64,000 nucleotides of DNA from Avena insularis (taxonomy: Eukaryota > Streptophyta > Magnoliopsida > Poales > Poaceae). Within the stretch, counting starts at the first letter, position 1. Every line of letters starts with the position of its first letter. The stretch is from contig CM042689.1 of assembly GCA_023614405.1 (NCBI GenBank), positions 279,999,533-280,063,532 on the forward strand, given 5' to 3'. The position numbers were made by a program, and so were the translations under genes. Below, piece after piece: positions 47,001 through 57,400 of this stretch. The notes below the pieces were generated by a model that did not search any database, had not been told where the DNA came from, and was given only the letters and a program-made list of their open reading frames with translations.

Positions 47001-47273
47001 GGTTACTCTGATGAGGATTAGGAGTCATGAGTCTACACTCAATATGTTTGCCTGTGGCACATGAAGATGAAGACTTTTATCTATTTACTTATTTAAACTC
47101 TTGTAATAGGCCTGTGGCCATGGAGTTGTAAAGACTATGTTGTCTCTGGAATGACTGTAATAATGACCTTTGTTTCTGTGTACTTCATCTTAAACTGTGG
47201 ATGCTAGCATTGATCCAGGGACTAGCATTGCAATCACAGGGATCCTTTTCCTTTATAAAGGAGGGATCTTACA
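44074..47273 (+). mobile_element. 3' LTR of Tekay element (3200 bp)
   Basis: Collinear with 34572-37761. The TATA-like box is at 44817-44824. Differences concentrate at about 44620-44910. Confidence 0.92.
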
Positions 47274-47278
47274 TCCTC
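47274..47278. repeat. Target-site duplication TCCTC, right copy (Tekay)
   Basis: Exact match to 34567-34571, abutting GATCTTACA. Confidence 0.92.
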
Positions 47279-47764
47279 ACAGAGCGTGTTTAGAGACGTG
47301 GGGTAAGTAGGAAGGTTGGAGGGTACGAGGTAACACAGCTTACCCAGGTTCAGATCCCACGACGTTGGCGGAATCCTACTCCTGCTATAAATCACTATAA
47401 TGGCAATACGTTGAGTTACAAGGATTGGTTCGCTGTGCGCGGTATGAGTTGTATTATGCCCCAAAGGCTCCCATATGTTCGACTTATATAGTCGTCAGAT
47501 ACTATGGTTACAGAAAAAGTCCTTGCCGGACAGGTTACAAAGTCCTTCATAGTATACAACTAGTCTAACGTGTCTTGCACTCCAAGGCTTTAGGTACGTC
47601 GGTGACTCCTCCATAGCCTTCCTTTATCCGGCATGGGCCTCCCTTCTGGATCCATCTAACTGGGCCGCCGAGCAGGACATAGGACTTGCTACCAACTATG
47701 GGCCACCCGGGATATCCGGATTAGAGACATGTTATGGTGATACCCATATAGCATATTCCCAACA
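47274..47764 (-). mobile_element. 5' LTR of Tat-2, remaining 486 bp beyond the Tekay insertion
   Basis: Starts with the TCCTC duplication and is collinear with 18187-18669. On the minus strand it starts TGTTGGGAATATGC at 47764. Confidence 0.9.
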
Positions 47765-47769
47765 GTAGT
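47765..47769. repeat. Target-site duplication GTAGT, right copy (Tat-2)
   Basis: Matches 18141-18145. It also restores the GGTAGTACC-type repeat of the host sequence across the insertion. Confidence 0.9.
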
Positions 47770-47888
47770 ACCCCTTGTCTGGTAGTACCGGTGTTGTGGT
47801 CCAGTAGTACCACTAGGACCAGGCAGCTGCTAGTCACTTCCATCATGGTTGCTCCGTTCCATTGGTCCTTTCCTTCATACCTAAGGAT
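47770..47888 (-). other. Right half of the sequence that Tat-2 interrupted
   Basis: Continues the GGTAGTACCG motif cluster (copies near 47781 and 47803) seen left of Tat-2. It ends at the AGGAT duplication of the inverted-repeat element at 47889. No coding frame. Confidence 0.5.
47884..47888. repeat. AGGAT flanking repeat, left copy
   Basis: Matches 48758-48762 on the far side of the inverted-repeat element. Probable target-site duplication. Confidence 0.5.
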
Positions 47889-48757
47889 CAACAAAAAAAA
47901 ATAGCAGTCTATTTCGGTGCTATAGCGTTTTTGGGAGTCATACGCTACGTTATGTATAAAATACTCGCTATGACGCTAATAGCATATTAGCAGCGCTAGA
48001 TGACGCTATACGCACAATATGTTATACCGTTATAGCGGCACTACAAATTCTTGAAATTATCGGCAGTGTATTCGGCCCATTCAGCCCGCATGACTCAACA
48101 AACCTAGCTAAACCAACTCCCAGCCCCATGTCGCATCCCATTCCCCACCATGAGATCGTGGTGGCGTCTGCAGGATCCTCCATCTTCTCCAGCTCCGGTG
48201 GGTCGCCCGCCTCCATCCGGCACATCCCTGACCAAAAGGATTGCAACTAGCAATGCTGCGACCAAGGATCTCCCACAGCACCAAACAACACCACACCTAG
48301 CTTCATCCCCACCGATTCTCCACTTCTTCTCCATCTTGGAGAGCACTGGAAGTCTTGGAACAGGCACGTTGTTTGTCTCGCCCCAAAGAAGTCAGCTTCA
48401 TCCCCACCAATTCTATATAAGTAGTTTCTCCTATGTTGTTGCTTGGATGCCTTGTTGGTTGTTGATTTGATTGTCTAAAAAATATGTTCTTCATTTTGAA
48501 TTTGCCTATCATTTTGATTCGTACTATATCATTTATTCACCATTTGGTCATCACTGGTTAGTTGGCTATGCATGTATTACTTTGGACAATTTTTTAGCTA
48601 CAAAAATCCTTAGTATACAGACTATACCTATCAAAAAAATTATTGTGTTGCTAAACACTATTTTGAAAAATAGCACGCTATTAGCATGATATAACTTGCG
48701 TAGCGTCTAGAGAGAAGCGGCACTAAAATAAATAGCACGCTATTTTTTTCCTTGTTG
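47889..48757. mobile_element. Non-autonomous terminal-inverted-repeat element (869 bp)
   Basis: Starts CAACAAAAAAAAATAGCAG and ends with the inverted counterpart, which reads CAACAAGGAAAAAAATAGCG from the other side. It is flanked by AGGAT on both sides (47884-47888 and 48758-48762). Inner TIR parts repeat (T)GCTATAGCG/TAGCGTGCTATTT-type words on both arms. The core (48060-48460) is GC-richer, with a 106-codon frame lacking recognisable domains. A 5-bp duplication is unusual for hAT (8), Mutator (9-10) or CACTA/PIF (3), so the superfamily is left open. Confidence 0.55.
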
Positions 48758-48762
48758 AGGAT
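48758..48762. repeat. AGGAT flanking repeat, right copy
   Basis: Matches 47884-47888. Confidence 0.5.
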
Positions 48763-48950
48763 TCATAGGGTCGGGTTATGAAGTAGCAAGCCATCCAAGG
48801 GTGTATAGAAATCACACAAGGAAAGGAGCGAGTTAACCTTAGCTTGTAGGAGTTTGGCTCGAGCGCGGGTCATTGGTCCACTTGGGGTACTAGTAGGAGT
48901 AGACATAGTAGCGTTCATAGGACAGGCTACATCAGGATGTTCTAGTTCAA
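48763..48950. other. Short unassigned segment
   Basis: No coding frame or repeat recognised. It lies between the inverted-repeat element and the Athila protease relic. Confidence 0.3.
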
Positions 48951-49271
48951 GTGGCTCATAATTTCTTGGTTTTAACTAATTTTGTTGTGCTTGAGATGCC
49001 TGAAGATCATAATATGTCTATTATTCTTGGGAGACCTTTTCTTAATACTGCAGGAGCTATAATCAATTGTAATCAAGGAAAAGTAACTTTTAATATTAAT
49101 GACAAAGAGCATACTGCCTATTTCCCCAAGAAGATTGATAAGAGTTATGGCCTAAATTCAATTGAAAATATTGAAGGCATCAAAGTTGGAGAAATATATT
49201 GTCCCATTCCACAAAAAAGTTTTGAAACTATTATGATTGGGACTATTGCTATCAAGATTGAGGTAACATAA
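48951..49271 (+). pseudogene. Retroviral-type aspartic protease relic, Athila-like Ty3/gypsy
   Basis: Open frame without a true ATG. It reads FVVLEMPEDHNMSIILGRPF, where ILGRPFLNTAGA is the typical C-terminal flap-to-end motif of retrotransposon aspartic proteases. GKVTFNINDKEHTAYFPKK follows, typical of Athila-type pol just after the protease. The active-site DTG part and everything upstream are missing. The frame ends at a TAA (49269-49271), and no reverse transcriptase follows. Confidence 0.7.
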
Positions 49272-50122
49272 TCATTTTGTGAAATGCAAAGTTTTGTTTC
49301 ATATAAAATTTTTTTGGTAACAAGACATGATCAACCTTGTTAACAAAGGATTTTACTGGACAAAACAATGCTTTCACAATGATTATCCTTGCTCACTTTT
49401 ATTTTTCTCCTTTCCAATCTTTGCTCTTACTCTTGTTAGTCTTAGTTTTGCTAGTTATTTTCTTTTTAGAGTGTCTTAGAACTTCTGTAGTTTTGGTTTT
49501 GGTTTGCTTTTGTGTCTTTTAAAAAAAAAATCTGCGAGAAAATCAATTTTCATAACCTGAAAATTGGCCAAAAATAAAGTTTCCCAAAAAATTCCAGAAA
49601 ATTCATATTAAATTTTTCCATGAAAAAGGGGCGGAGGGGCACCTGGAGTGACCCAGGGGGACCCACCATGCCAGCACACCCCCTGGTGGTGCATTCAGCC
49701 CCAGGTGGCGCCTGGCCTGGGTGTGGACCACCCTTGGCCCTCCAAGTTGCCTCTTTCCAGCCACTTCTTTCTCTCTCCCGAAAAACACCGGAAAACTTCT
49801 CAAAGATCGAGTTCTTACTATTCTTGCTCCCGATTTTCGATCTCCTTGCTCAGCCCATCTTTGCCGCTGATTTTTGGAGGGATTGCTCTATGGTATGTGC
49901 CTCCTTCGCTTGTCCAATTAGATTTTTTATTGGTGGATTGTATCTTGAGTATTTTGCTACTGTAGGTGACAGGTTGTGTGAGCTTGCATGCTTGTTCTAT
50001 GCTTAGATATTTAATTTTGATGCATGTTTAGCCCTCTAGCAAGTTCCTATATTAGTTCCTCGTCATTTATCAACTTGGAAATCACTTGGTTTGATATTTG
50101 TCTAAAACTTTCAGAAAATAAG
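49272..50122 (+). other. Non-coding part of Athila-like remnant
   Basis: T-rich sequence, a poly-A run near 49520, then a GC-rich segment (49620-49790) and a T/C-rich stretch ending in TTTCAGAAAATAAG before the next ATG. Reverse transcriptase, RNase H and integrase, which should follow the protease, are absent. This suggests an internal deletion or rearrangement. A 128-codon frame at 49620-50006 shows no familiar domain. Confidence 0.45.
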
Positions 50123-51093
50123 ATGAGTGCATACCAACTAAATCAGCATGAATTGATGGTACCTGAGCCAATGAAAGTCCATCGTGAGGAGGAGGTTTTC
50201 TCTTCCATACATCCATCCCATGAATTTATGAGAGCTGCGGGGATCTTTCAAGATTTCCAAACTATGATTTCTAATACAGGGTTGGAGCATTTTGTTGGAG
50301 AAGAACCTTACCAATATGTGAAACTAACTATGTCTGTGGTGCAGGACTTTCGATTTATTTGGTCCATGCCTAACCCCATGGTCCACTACAAAATTTACAA
50401 TATAGCTTTCGACCTACCTTTTGATGATTTTTGTGCATCTATCAGAGTGCCACAATAGGGTTCATGTGAGAAGATTAGGGAGAGGCCTACTCCAATCATG
50501 AACTTATATTTGGAGATTTGCCAAGGATGCAGCTTCTCAAAGGAGAGTGGTAAAATTCGAATATTCATCTCCCTTCTATTCGTTATTTTGCATATTTCAT
50601 TGCCAAGTGTGTTCTTGCTAGGAAGAATGCTATAAAATTATCTTTATTTGATCTAGCTTTTATCTCAGCTTCTTTGAATAGGGATAAAACTTATAGTTTG
50701 GGTTCATTGATAGCTTTCTGTCTTGCTGCTAATAGCGAGAAAGGTGGAATTTGTGGAGGTCTTGTTGCATCACGTTTGCTAGCTTTTCATGGTTTAGAGC
50801 CTCATCATTCGGATTTTTAGTTCCCCATAGAGAGACTTGATCTCAATTCCATGGTCGAGCATAAATTTGTTTCTTCTTGGGATACTTCGAGTGAGCTACC
50901 ATATGAAATAACCTTTTTCAAGAGTGGTTGGAGAGGGGGTAGGTCTGAGAAAGTAGTCTCTTTGCCTGCACCTGCTTTGTTTAACTTTGGTAACAGGCAT
51001 GGATGGTCACTCACGGAGGAAGAACTTGACACATACATGGCGGAGCTCTTCCAGCAAGAGGAAATTGAAAAAATTATACAACTCTTAATGTAA
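50123..51093 (+). pseudogene. ATHILA ORF-1-like protein (PF03078-type), broken
   Basis: Frame from the ATG at 50123. Landmarks are EEEVFSSIHPSHEFMRAAGI, VVQDFRFIWSMPNPMVHYKI and YNIAFDLPFDDFCASIRVP, which I recognise as the family encoded downstream of pol in Athila elements. Stop TAG at 50456-50458 (GSCEKIRERPTPIMNLYLEI continues in frame), then frameshifts at about 50550-50620. A further open part, 50851-51093 (SWDTSSELPYEITFFKSGWR), ends at TAA. The molecular function of the family is not established. Confidence 0.7.
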
Positions 51094-51199
51094 AAGAGTG
51101 TTTATAATTGACATAACTCTTGAACATTTTAAAATTAAAAATAAATTATACAACTCTTAATGTAAAAGATTGTTTACCATTTTTCGAGCGTGAGAAGGG

Positions 51200-51490
51200 A
51201 TCCCTAAACTTGTGTATACGAAAATTATAAACCTTTGAACACTGTGAAATCAAACTTAATACGTGATAATGATGTGCTAATAAAATCTTGAGAAATTATC
51301 ATTTTCATAGAATGTAATGCATAAACTTGCATATGGCAAAAATTATACACCTTTGAACTCTTTGAAATCGCACTTAGGACAAGATAATGTTGTGCTAATA
51401 AAATCCTGATCATTTATAATTTTCATGGAGTGAAATATAATGCAAAAATTATACACCTTTGAACACTTTCCCTTCAAATTATATTAAAAA
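51200..51490. repeat. Tandem repeat, unit about 118 bp, about 2.4 copies
   Basis: Units share AAACTTG(T/C)..AT, AAAATTATA.ACCTTTGAAC, TTGTGCTAATAAAATC.TGA and ATTTTCAT(A/G)GA. AT-rich and non-coding. Confidence 0.7.
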
Positions 51491-52448
51491 TCATTTGTTT
51501 ATGGAGTTAAAGAGTCGGTGGCAAACTCATTATTTTGCATGGATAGAGGGTGCCTCCCGACAGATACAGGGGTTATCCTGTCCGCTAGATCACAGAGGAT
51601 CAATCAGAGGATAAACGGTTAGTGGTTATGATCCGCGTGATAACTGTCTTGACCAATCAGAGCATAGCAGCCAAGATGAGGACATGTGTGAGAGTTTGTA
51701 ACTAAGAGAGAGGGGAAAAATTGAGTAGAACTTAAAAGCCAAGGGCACAACTGGGTAGAACTTAAAAACCAAGGGCAAAACTGATAAGGGGGGTTCAAAT
51801 AGAAAATAGAAAGAGATTTAAAAAATGGAGAATGCTTATTTCATACAATAAAATACATATTGGTATACATCAAACTATTTGCAATTCAAATATATATCAG
51901 TTTTACAATTATTTCCCCATTCAGACAAATTATGTTTTGGGGAGGGATGTTTTGGGAAGAGGCTTGAGTAGAAAGCCATGGACCTTCAAAGATAGTGGGT
52001 GATTTGAGAAGTGGTGATTTAGGTTAAAACTTGATTTATATACATTTCTTATGGTGGCAGGTCACATAATAAGACTCCTTGGGTAGATGCTACTATGTTT
52101 TGATCTTTTCGAATTTGTTGTGCATAAAATGACTCAACTAACTAGCTAAACCCCATTCGTTGAATCTCTGTTGACCAGCCACCGGAGGGTAAAAGTGGGT
52201 ATATTGCACACGACACTATTAGTATTGGAGGGCAAAACTGAGTACAACCAAGCTTCCAGTGCTACACTCGAGGGTATAACTGAGCACAACTAAGTGGCCA
52301 AGGTTAGACACAAGGGGGAAAATGTGATGCACGATACGCGTGTCGTGGTGCACGGGGAGGTAGCGGACGCGTGTGGCCGTGCATGGTGCAGTATCATACG
52401 CGGTTATGCGGTGCACGGTGTTGCAACGAAACGTTTCCTCCCTTCACC
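51491..52448. other. Gene-free stretch upstream of the zf-XS-like gene
   Basis: Holds a 30-bp direct duplication (GTAGAACTTAAAA.CCAAGGGCA, 51722-51785) and related words near 52230-52290 (GAGGG.A.AACTGAG.ACAAC). A GC-rich segment with GTGCACG-type words lies at 52325-52430. No coding frame was recognised. The last 100 bp are a plausible promoter. Confidence 0.45.
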
Positions 52449-52455
52449 TTTATAG
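52449..52455 (+). promoter_or_regulatory. TATA box of zf-XS-like gene
   Basis: TTTATAG 70 bp before the ATG at 52525, followed by GCCTCCCCACTCTCACTCAT, a typical grass gene leader. Confidence 0.55.
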
Positions 52456-52524
52456 AGGCCTCCCCACTCTCACTCATCACTCGCTCACTAACTCACGGAA
52501 CCATCTTCACTGTCCCATCACCTT

Positions 52525-53633
52525 ATGCAAACCACCAAGAAAACCCCAACCACGCCGGTGATGAATAAGAACGTCGCGGTGGACATCGTCGCCTCCAAGG
52601 CGGTCGACGAGGAGGCCCCCGTCGAGGCATTGAAGGCAGCTGCCATCCCTGTCCAGACCCCCGTTCCTGCTTCCGCCGTATCCGCCGATGAGGAGGCCCC
52701 CATCCGCGTACAGGACCCCACTGTTCTCCTGCAGATCCCGCACGTCTAGGACCCCTATGGGGACAATGATTACATCAGGCCAGAAAAACCCTTTGACACC
52801 AGCTTAGCCGACCCATGGTCGGAGGTAACTAGGGTTATCTACCCTTCCTTTGTTCTTCCCCCATTCCCATTGTTGGATGCTAGATCATGTGTTATTAGGG
52901 TTCGGATGTTCGTATTTTCAATCGTTGGATGCTAGGTATTATTACAGTAGCTAATCCTCTTGTGTTAGATCTCGTATTTAGATGAATGCCCCTAGTTGGG
53001 ATCAGTACTAGCACCGATCTGTAGTTGGGGTCAGTACTAGCACCGATTTGTAGTTGGGATCAGTACTAGCACCAATCTGTAGTTGGGATCAGTATTCGAT
53101 TTGGTTTGATATTTGGGGATTGGGGAATAATTAGGGGATCTCATTCGGGTAATTTATGCAAGCAATCAATCCCAATAATCACGGTATATCAATCATGTCC
53201 TTATTGCATGCTACTGTTTTTTGTAATAGGTGGATAGCAGCAACGTCTGCAGCGACGACGATTCCACGGACACCAAGACTTGTCAGGTGCTAAGAAAGCT
53301 AAAGTCCGGCCAGTTCAACGGCTTCTTTGCCGGCAACGTCTACAGGTGCCCCTTCTGCACCAGGGGCCTCGCCACCGACTTCAACTCCCTCGTGAGGCAT
53401 GCCGAGGACGTGAAGACCTGCAGACTGTCAAAGAACGTCCACTCCTTCAGAGCCAAGCACCAGGCGCTCGATTTTCACCTCCGCAACCTCCAGAAGGTGG
53501 CCATCAAGGAGGGTCGCATGCCCCCGATCAAGCCCAAGGCCCCAAGGTCAAGGGACTGCGCAACAAGAAGTGGAGGAAGCGCTAGAGGGATAAGGCGGAG
53601 GCCCTCCTAGCAGAGGCCATGAGGGGCCACTAA
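52525..53633 (+). pseudogene. Small zf-XS-like zinc-finger gene, two exons, broken
   Basis: Exon 1 is 52525-52824 and exon 2 53230-53633, joined in phase 0 (GAG|GTAACT ... TAATAG|GTGGAT). The N-terminal part is Ala/Pro/Val-rich and low complexity; the region before the splice is acidic (PYGDNDYIRPEKPFDTSLAD). Exon 2 has VLRKLKSGQFNGFF, then a CPFC zinc pair (Cys codons 53347 and 53356), a His at 53398 and a KHQALDFHLRNL helix. This pattern resembles the zf-XS finger of SGS3/IDN2-type proteins of small-RNA silencing. No XS or XH domain follows, so it is a short relative at best. Lesions: TAG at 52747-52749, a one-base slip in CCCC at 53540-53543 and TAG at 53583-53585; the true end (AEALLAEAMRGH) is at TAA 53631. 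Confidence 0.6.
52993..53097 (+). repeat. Minisatellite in intron of zf-XS-like gene
   Basis: Four units of about 30 bp: TAGTTGGGATCAGTACTAGC followed by ACCGATCTG, with few substitutions. The last unit is partial. Confidence 0.85.
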
Positions 53634-54412
53634 TCTTGTGTTGATGCTGCTGATATAAAGTAATTTCTTTTGTTTTGTTGTCTGTGTTGAACTTGTAAGC
53701 TGCTGCTCCTGAGCAGCCTAATTTTCAAACCTTGCTTAAGTACCATACTATATAATCCTATATTAGCTGCTTTATCTACATCTGCTCTGTTTATATACAT
53801 ATTTATGGTGCTGGTTAGATTTGCTGCTCTAGATTTGCTACCAAATTGGAAAAATACGAGTTCCAAAAGGAACCATGAATGAAGAGAGAAGCTGCTCTAG
53901 AATCGCTGCCTTTTTGGGAAAAAATAACAACTGTTAGCGACATAAAGGGGAAAAGGCGCTCTTAAAAAGGCCAATCATAAAAATAACAAAAAATAAATCT
54001 TCTAATTTAGGCGATAGGGTGCACGTAACTACCAAACACGCCCCACATGGTCCCACACCACATGCCCCAAAACACGTTCCCAACAAGCCGGCCCCATGCA
54101 GTCCAACATGGGGGGTCCTACTATGGGACCCGCCTGAACGTGGCCCCACATATCAGCACGTAACAACGAGGGTCCACTACGGGACCCACCTAAATGCGGC
54201 CCCACTTGTCAGCACGTAACCGCGAGGGTCCACTAACGGGACCTGACAGAGAGTGAGTTTCAGACTGATGTGAGAGTTTTGGACAAGGAGCTGGAAAAAG
54301 TGAGGAAAAGTTAAGAGGCAGGGGAAAGTGAGTACAGCTAACGAACCAGGGGCATGGAAATTGAATTCCCTTGAAAAATGGGTACCTCAAACCAAGAAGT
54401 AATTTTCATGTA
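53634..54412. other. Gene-free stretch with a GC-rich tandem duplication
   Basis: The first part is the 3' region of the zf-XS-like gene (AT-rich). At 54120-54240 two units of about 55 bp share GCGGCCCCAC.T.TCAGCACGTAAC (first copy GTGGCC) and GAGGGTCCACTA.GGGACC. No coding frame. Confidence 0.5.
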
Positions 54413-57400
54413 GGGCTATGCTTCCGGTGGATCTAAATGGGTGCTGGACAGTGGGTGCACTAGTTATATGACCGGAAGCAAAGAGATCATCACGGAGATG
54501 AGACCCAACCATGATCATATTACAGTCTCCTATGGTGATAAGTCAAAATCTTAGGTATTGGGTCTCGGAAAATTTGTGGTTGACCACGATATCTCTCTCG
54601 TGTAAGTCATGCTTGTTGAGACCCTTGGTTACAACTTACTTTCTGTTTGTGCCCTTGGTAAGATGGGCTTTGTTGTTTTCATACATGGTGATTTAGTGGT
54701 ACTCTTGTGGAGCTAGTCTCTAAAAGTTGCTTTCGTTGGGTATGTCGAAAATGACATGTATGTGGTGGACTTTTCGGAGAAAAACACTGCGGGTCCGATG
54801 TGGCTATTTGGAAATGCCGACGCGGGCTGGTTATGGCATCGCCGTCTATCCCACGTCAACATGAGAACTTTGCAAAGTCTTCACAAGGGTGGCCACATCC
54901 TTGGACTAAAAGATAATGTTTTCTTTACCAAAGATCGTATTTGCAGGGCATGTGTTGAAGGCAAGATGCACGACTCTCCCTACAAGAGGAAGACTATTGT
55001 ATCCTCAAAGAGGATTTTGGAATTACTTCATGTGGATTTGTTTGGTCCTCCATCTCATGCAAGCCTCAGTGGGAAGAAATATTGCTTAGTGATAGTCGAT
55101 GATTACTCAAGATATAGATGGGTCTACTTTTTCAAGTTAAAGAGTGAGACTCAACAAACCTTCATTGATTTCGCCAATGAAGTCCAGCGTCAACACAATG
55201 TTCCAGTTTTGGCAATAAGAAGTGACAATGGCTCCGAGTCACCTTAAATGAATTTCTAAGTGAAGAGGGGATAAGAAATCAATATTCCGCTGCGTACACC
55301 CCTCAACAAAATGGTGTATCCGAGAGGAAAAATCATACTTTAATGGATATGGCTAGATCTATGTTGGCTGAATTCAATTCACCATATATAACTTCTGGGA
55401 TGAAGCCATTTCCACCTCATGTCACTCATCAAACCGGCTTTACCTCCGCAAGATCTTGGTCAAAACTTCATATGAGATACTCACGGGTAACAAGCCCAAC
55501 ATATCATATTTTCGGGTATTTGGATGTAAGTGTTTCTTTCTCATCAAAGGAGTTCATTTGTCTAAATTTGAGTCTAAGGCTTTAGAAGTTATTTTTGTTG
55601 GTTATGGTGTCGAATCCCACACTTATAGAATCTACAATAAGCTCTCCTGAACTATTGTAGAATCTTGTAGTGTGGAATTCGATGAGAATGATGGCTCCCA
55701 TGCGGGGCAAGTTGATGTTTGTGATGCAGATGTTGAAATAAACCAAGATGCCATAAGAAGAATGGGCATGGGATTTTTCCGCCCCATTGAGTAACCCCTT
55801 GTGGCGGATCGGGAAGGAAAATGATCTACACAAGAAGAGCCATCATATACACAAGATCAACAAGCTCCACCTGCTGGAGAAACTACTGCACCAACACCAC
55901 AACCTCCCGAGGATCATCAACCAACTGAGCAATCTGGTAGTCCTGGGCCAGATTATGCGCCCCCTCCCAGGGGAGTACTATCCTTCCCTGGCACTCCAAC
56001 TCGTGCCGGGGGCAATCAGGATGAACAGGAAGGCGCTAAAAATCCCAGGCCAAATTATCCGGCCCTGGTACTCCAACTCATGCCAAGGGCAATCAGGAAG
56101 AACAAATCGAAGGTGAAACTCCCAGGACGGATTATCCAGCCCCTCCAAGGGGCGGATTATCCGGCCCTAAAGCTATAGATTTTCAGCTGTCTCCTGTTAT
56201 GGCTGTTGACCAAGATCAAGGGAAAGGTTCTTTATCTCCAATTTGCATGAACAAGTTATTGATGAAGGACAAGCAAATAGTCAAGACAAGGACCTAAATG
56301 TTGAATCAATCCCTCCAATAAACAATAAGGAGATTGAAACTCGTCGCAAAACTCGTGCTGAAAGGAACCTTGAATTAAGAGGTCATACTCTTGACAAGGT
56401 TATAGGTTATCTAAGAAGAAGAGTGTCCACTAGGAGCGAGCTTGCGAGCTTCTGTGATCATCAAGATCATATCTCAATGGTGGAACCCAAGAAACTATTC
56501 GATGCTCTTGAAGATCCAGATTGGGTGGTTGCAATGCATGAAGAATTAAATAACTTCGAGCGCAACAAGGTTTGGAAACTAGTAGAAAAACCAAAATAGT
56601 GCCGCAATGTTATTGGCACAAAGTGGATTTTCAAGATCATGCAAGATGAAAATGGAATAGTTGTAAGGAACAAGGAAATACTAGTGGCTCAATGATTCTC
56701 TCAAGTGGAAGGCATTGATTTTGGTGAAGCTTATGCTCCTGTGGCTCTCCTTGAGTCCATTTGTATTCTTCTTGCTTATGCTGCTCATCATAATTTTAAA
56801 TTGCAACAAATGGATATTAAGAGTGCTTTTCTTAATGGTCCTCTACATGAGTTGGTATATATCAAGCAACCCCCGGGTTTTGAGGATCCCAAGCTTCCGA
56901 ACCATGTCTAAAAACTTGATAAGGATCTCTATGGCCTTAAACAAGCCCACGTGCGTGGTATGAGCACCTTAAAGAGCTTTTGTGAGAATGTGGATTCGAA
57001 GCTAGGAAAATTGATCCCACTCTTTTTACTAAGAAGGTTAGCAGGGAGCTTTTTGTATGCCAACTATATGTAGAAGATATCATCTTTGGCTCTACTAGTC
57101 AAGCTTTTAATGATGAATTTTCAAAGCTTATGACTGACAAGTTCGAGATGTCTATGATGGAAGAATTAAGGTTCTTTCTTGTATTCGAGATCAAGCAACT
57201 TAGAGAGGGAACCTTCATTAATCAAGCAAAATACATCCAAGACATGCTCATGAGGTTCAAGATGACGAATCTAAATGGTGTTGTTACTCCAATGCAAACT
57301 AAGTGTCATCTAGAGCTTAATCCAAAGGGTAAAGATGTGGAACCGATATTGTTAGTCTCTCTCCTTTACCTCTGCGCATCTAGACCCGATATTGTGTTGA

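Larger units (their letters stand above)
34572..47273 (+). mobile_element. Tekay/Del-type chromovirus (Ty3/gypsy), nested in Tat-2 5' LTR
   Basis: Complete 12702-bp insertion with TCCTC duplications (34567-34571 and 47274-47278). LTRs of 3190 and 3200 bp start TGTAACATCCC and end ATCTTACA. The primer-binding site TGGTATCAGAGC is at 37764 and the polypurine tract AAGGGGGTTAGATT at 44060. The interior encodes two extra frames upstream of gag, then gag, protease, reverse transcriptase, RNase H, integrase and a chromodomain-like tail, which places it among chromoviruses. Very long LTRs with a TGTAACA start are typical of the Tekay/Del group. Confidence 0.93.
18146..47764 (-). mobile_element. Tat-lineage Ty3/gypsy retrotransposon Tat-2 with two nested insertions
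   Basis: Minus-strand element bounded by GTAGT duplications (18141-18145 and 47765-47769). On its own strand it reads: 5' LTR (47764-47274 plus 34571-34531), primer-binding site, gag, a truncated pol (RNase H and integrase only), a plus-strand antisense gene (19258-22780), polypurine tract and 3' LTR (18669-18146). Angela/BARE lies in integrase (23606-32453) and a Tekay chromovirus lies in the 5' LTR (34572-47273). Without the insertions it is about 8 kb. Protease and reverse transcriptase are missing, so it could only have moved with borrowed enzymes, unless the deletion came after insertion. Confidence 0.9.

Noticed and set aside
48150..48470. 106-codon frame inside the inverted-repeat element as a transposase
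   Set aside because: Ser/Pro-rich, too short, no catalytic motif; more likely a non-coding core.
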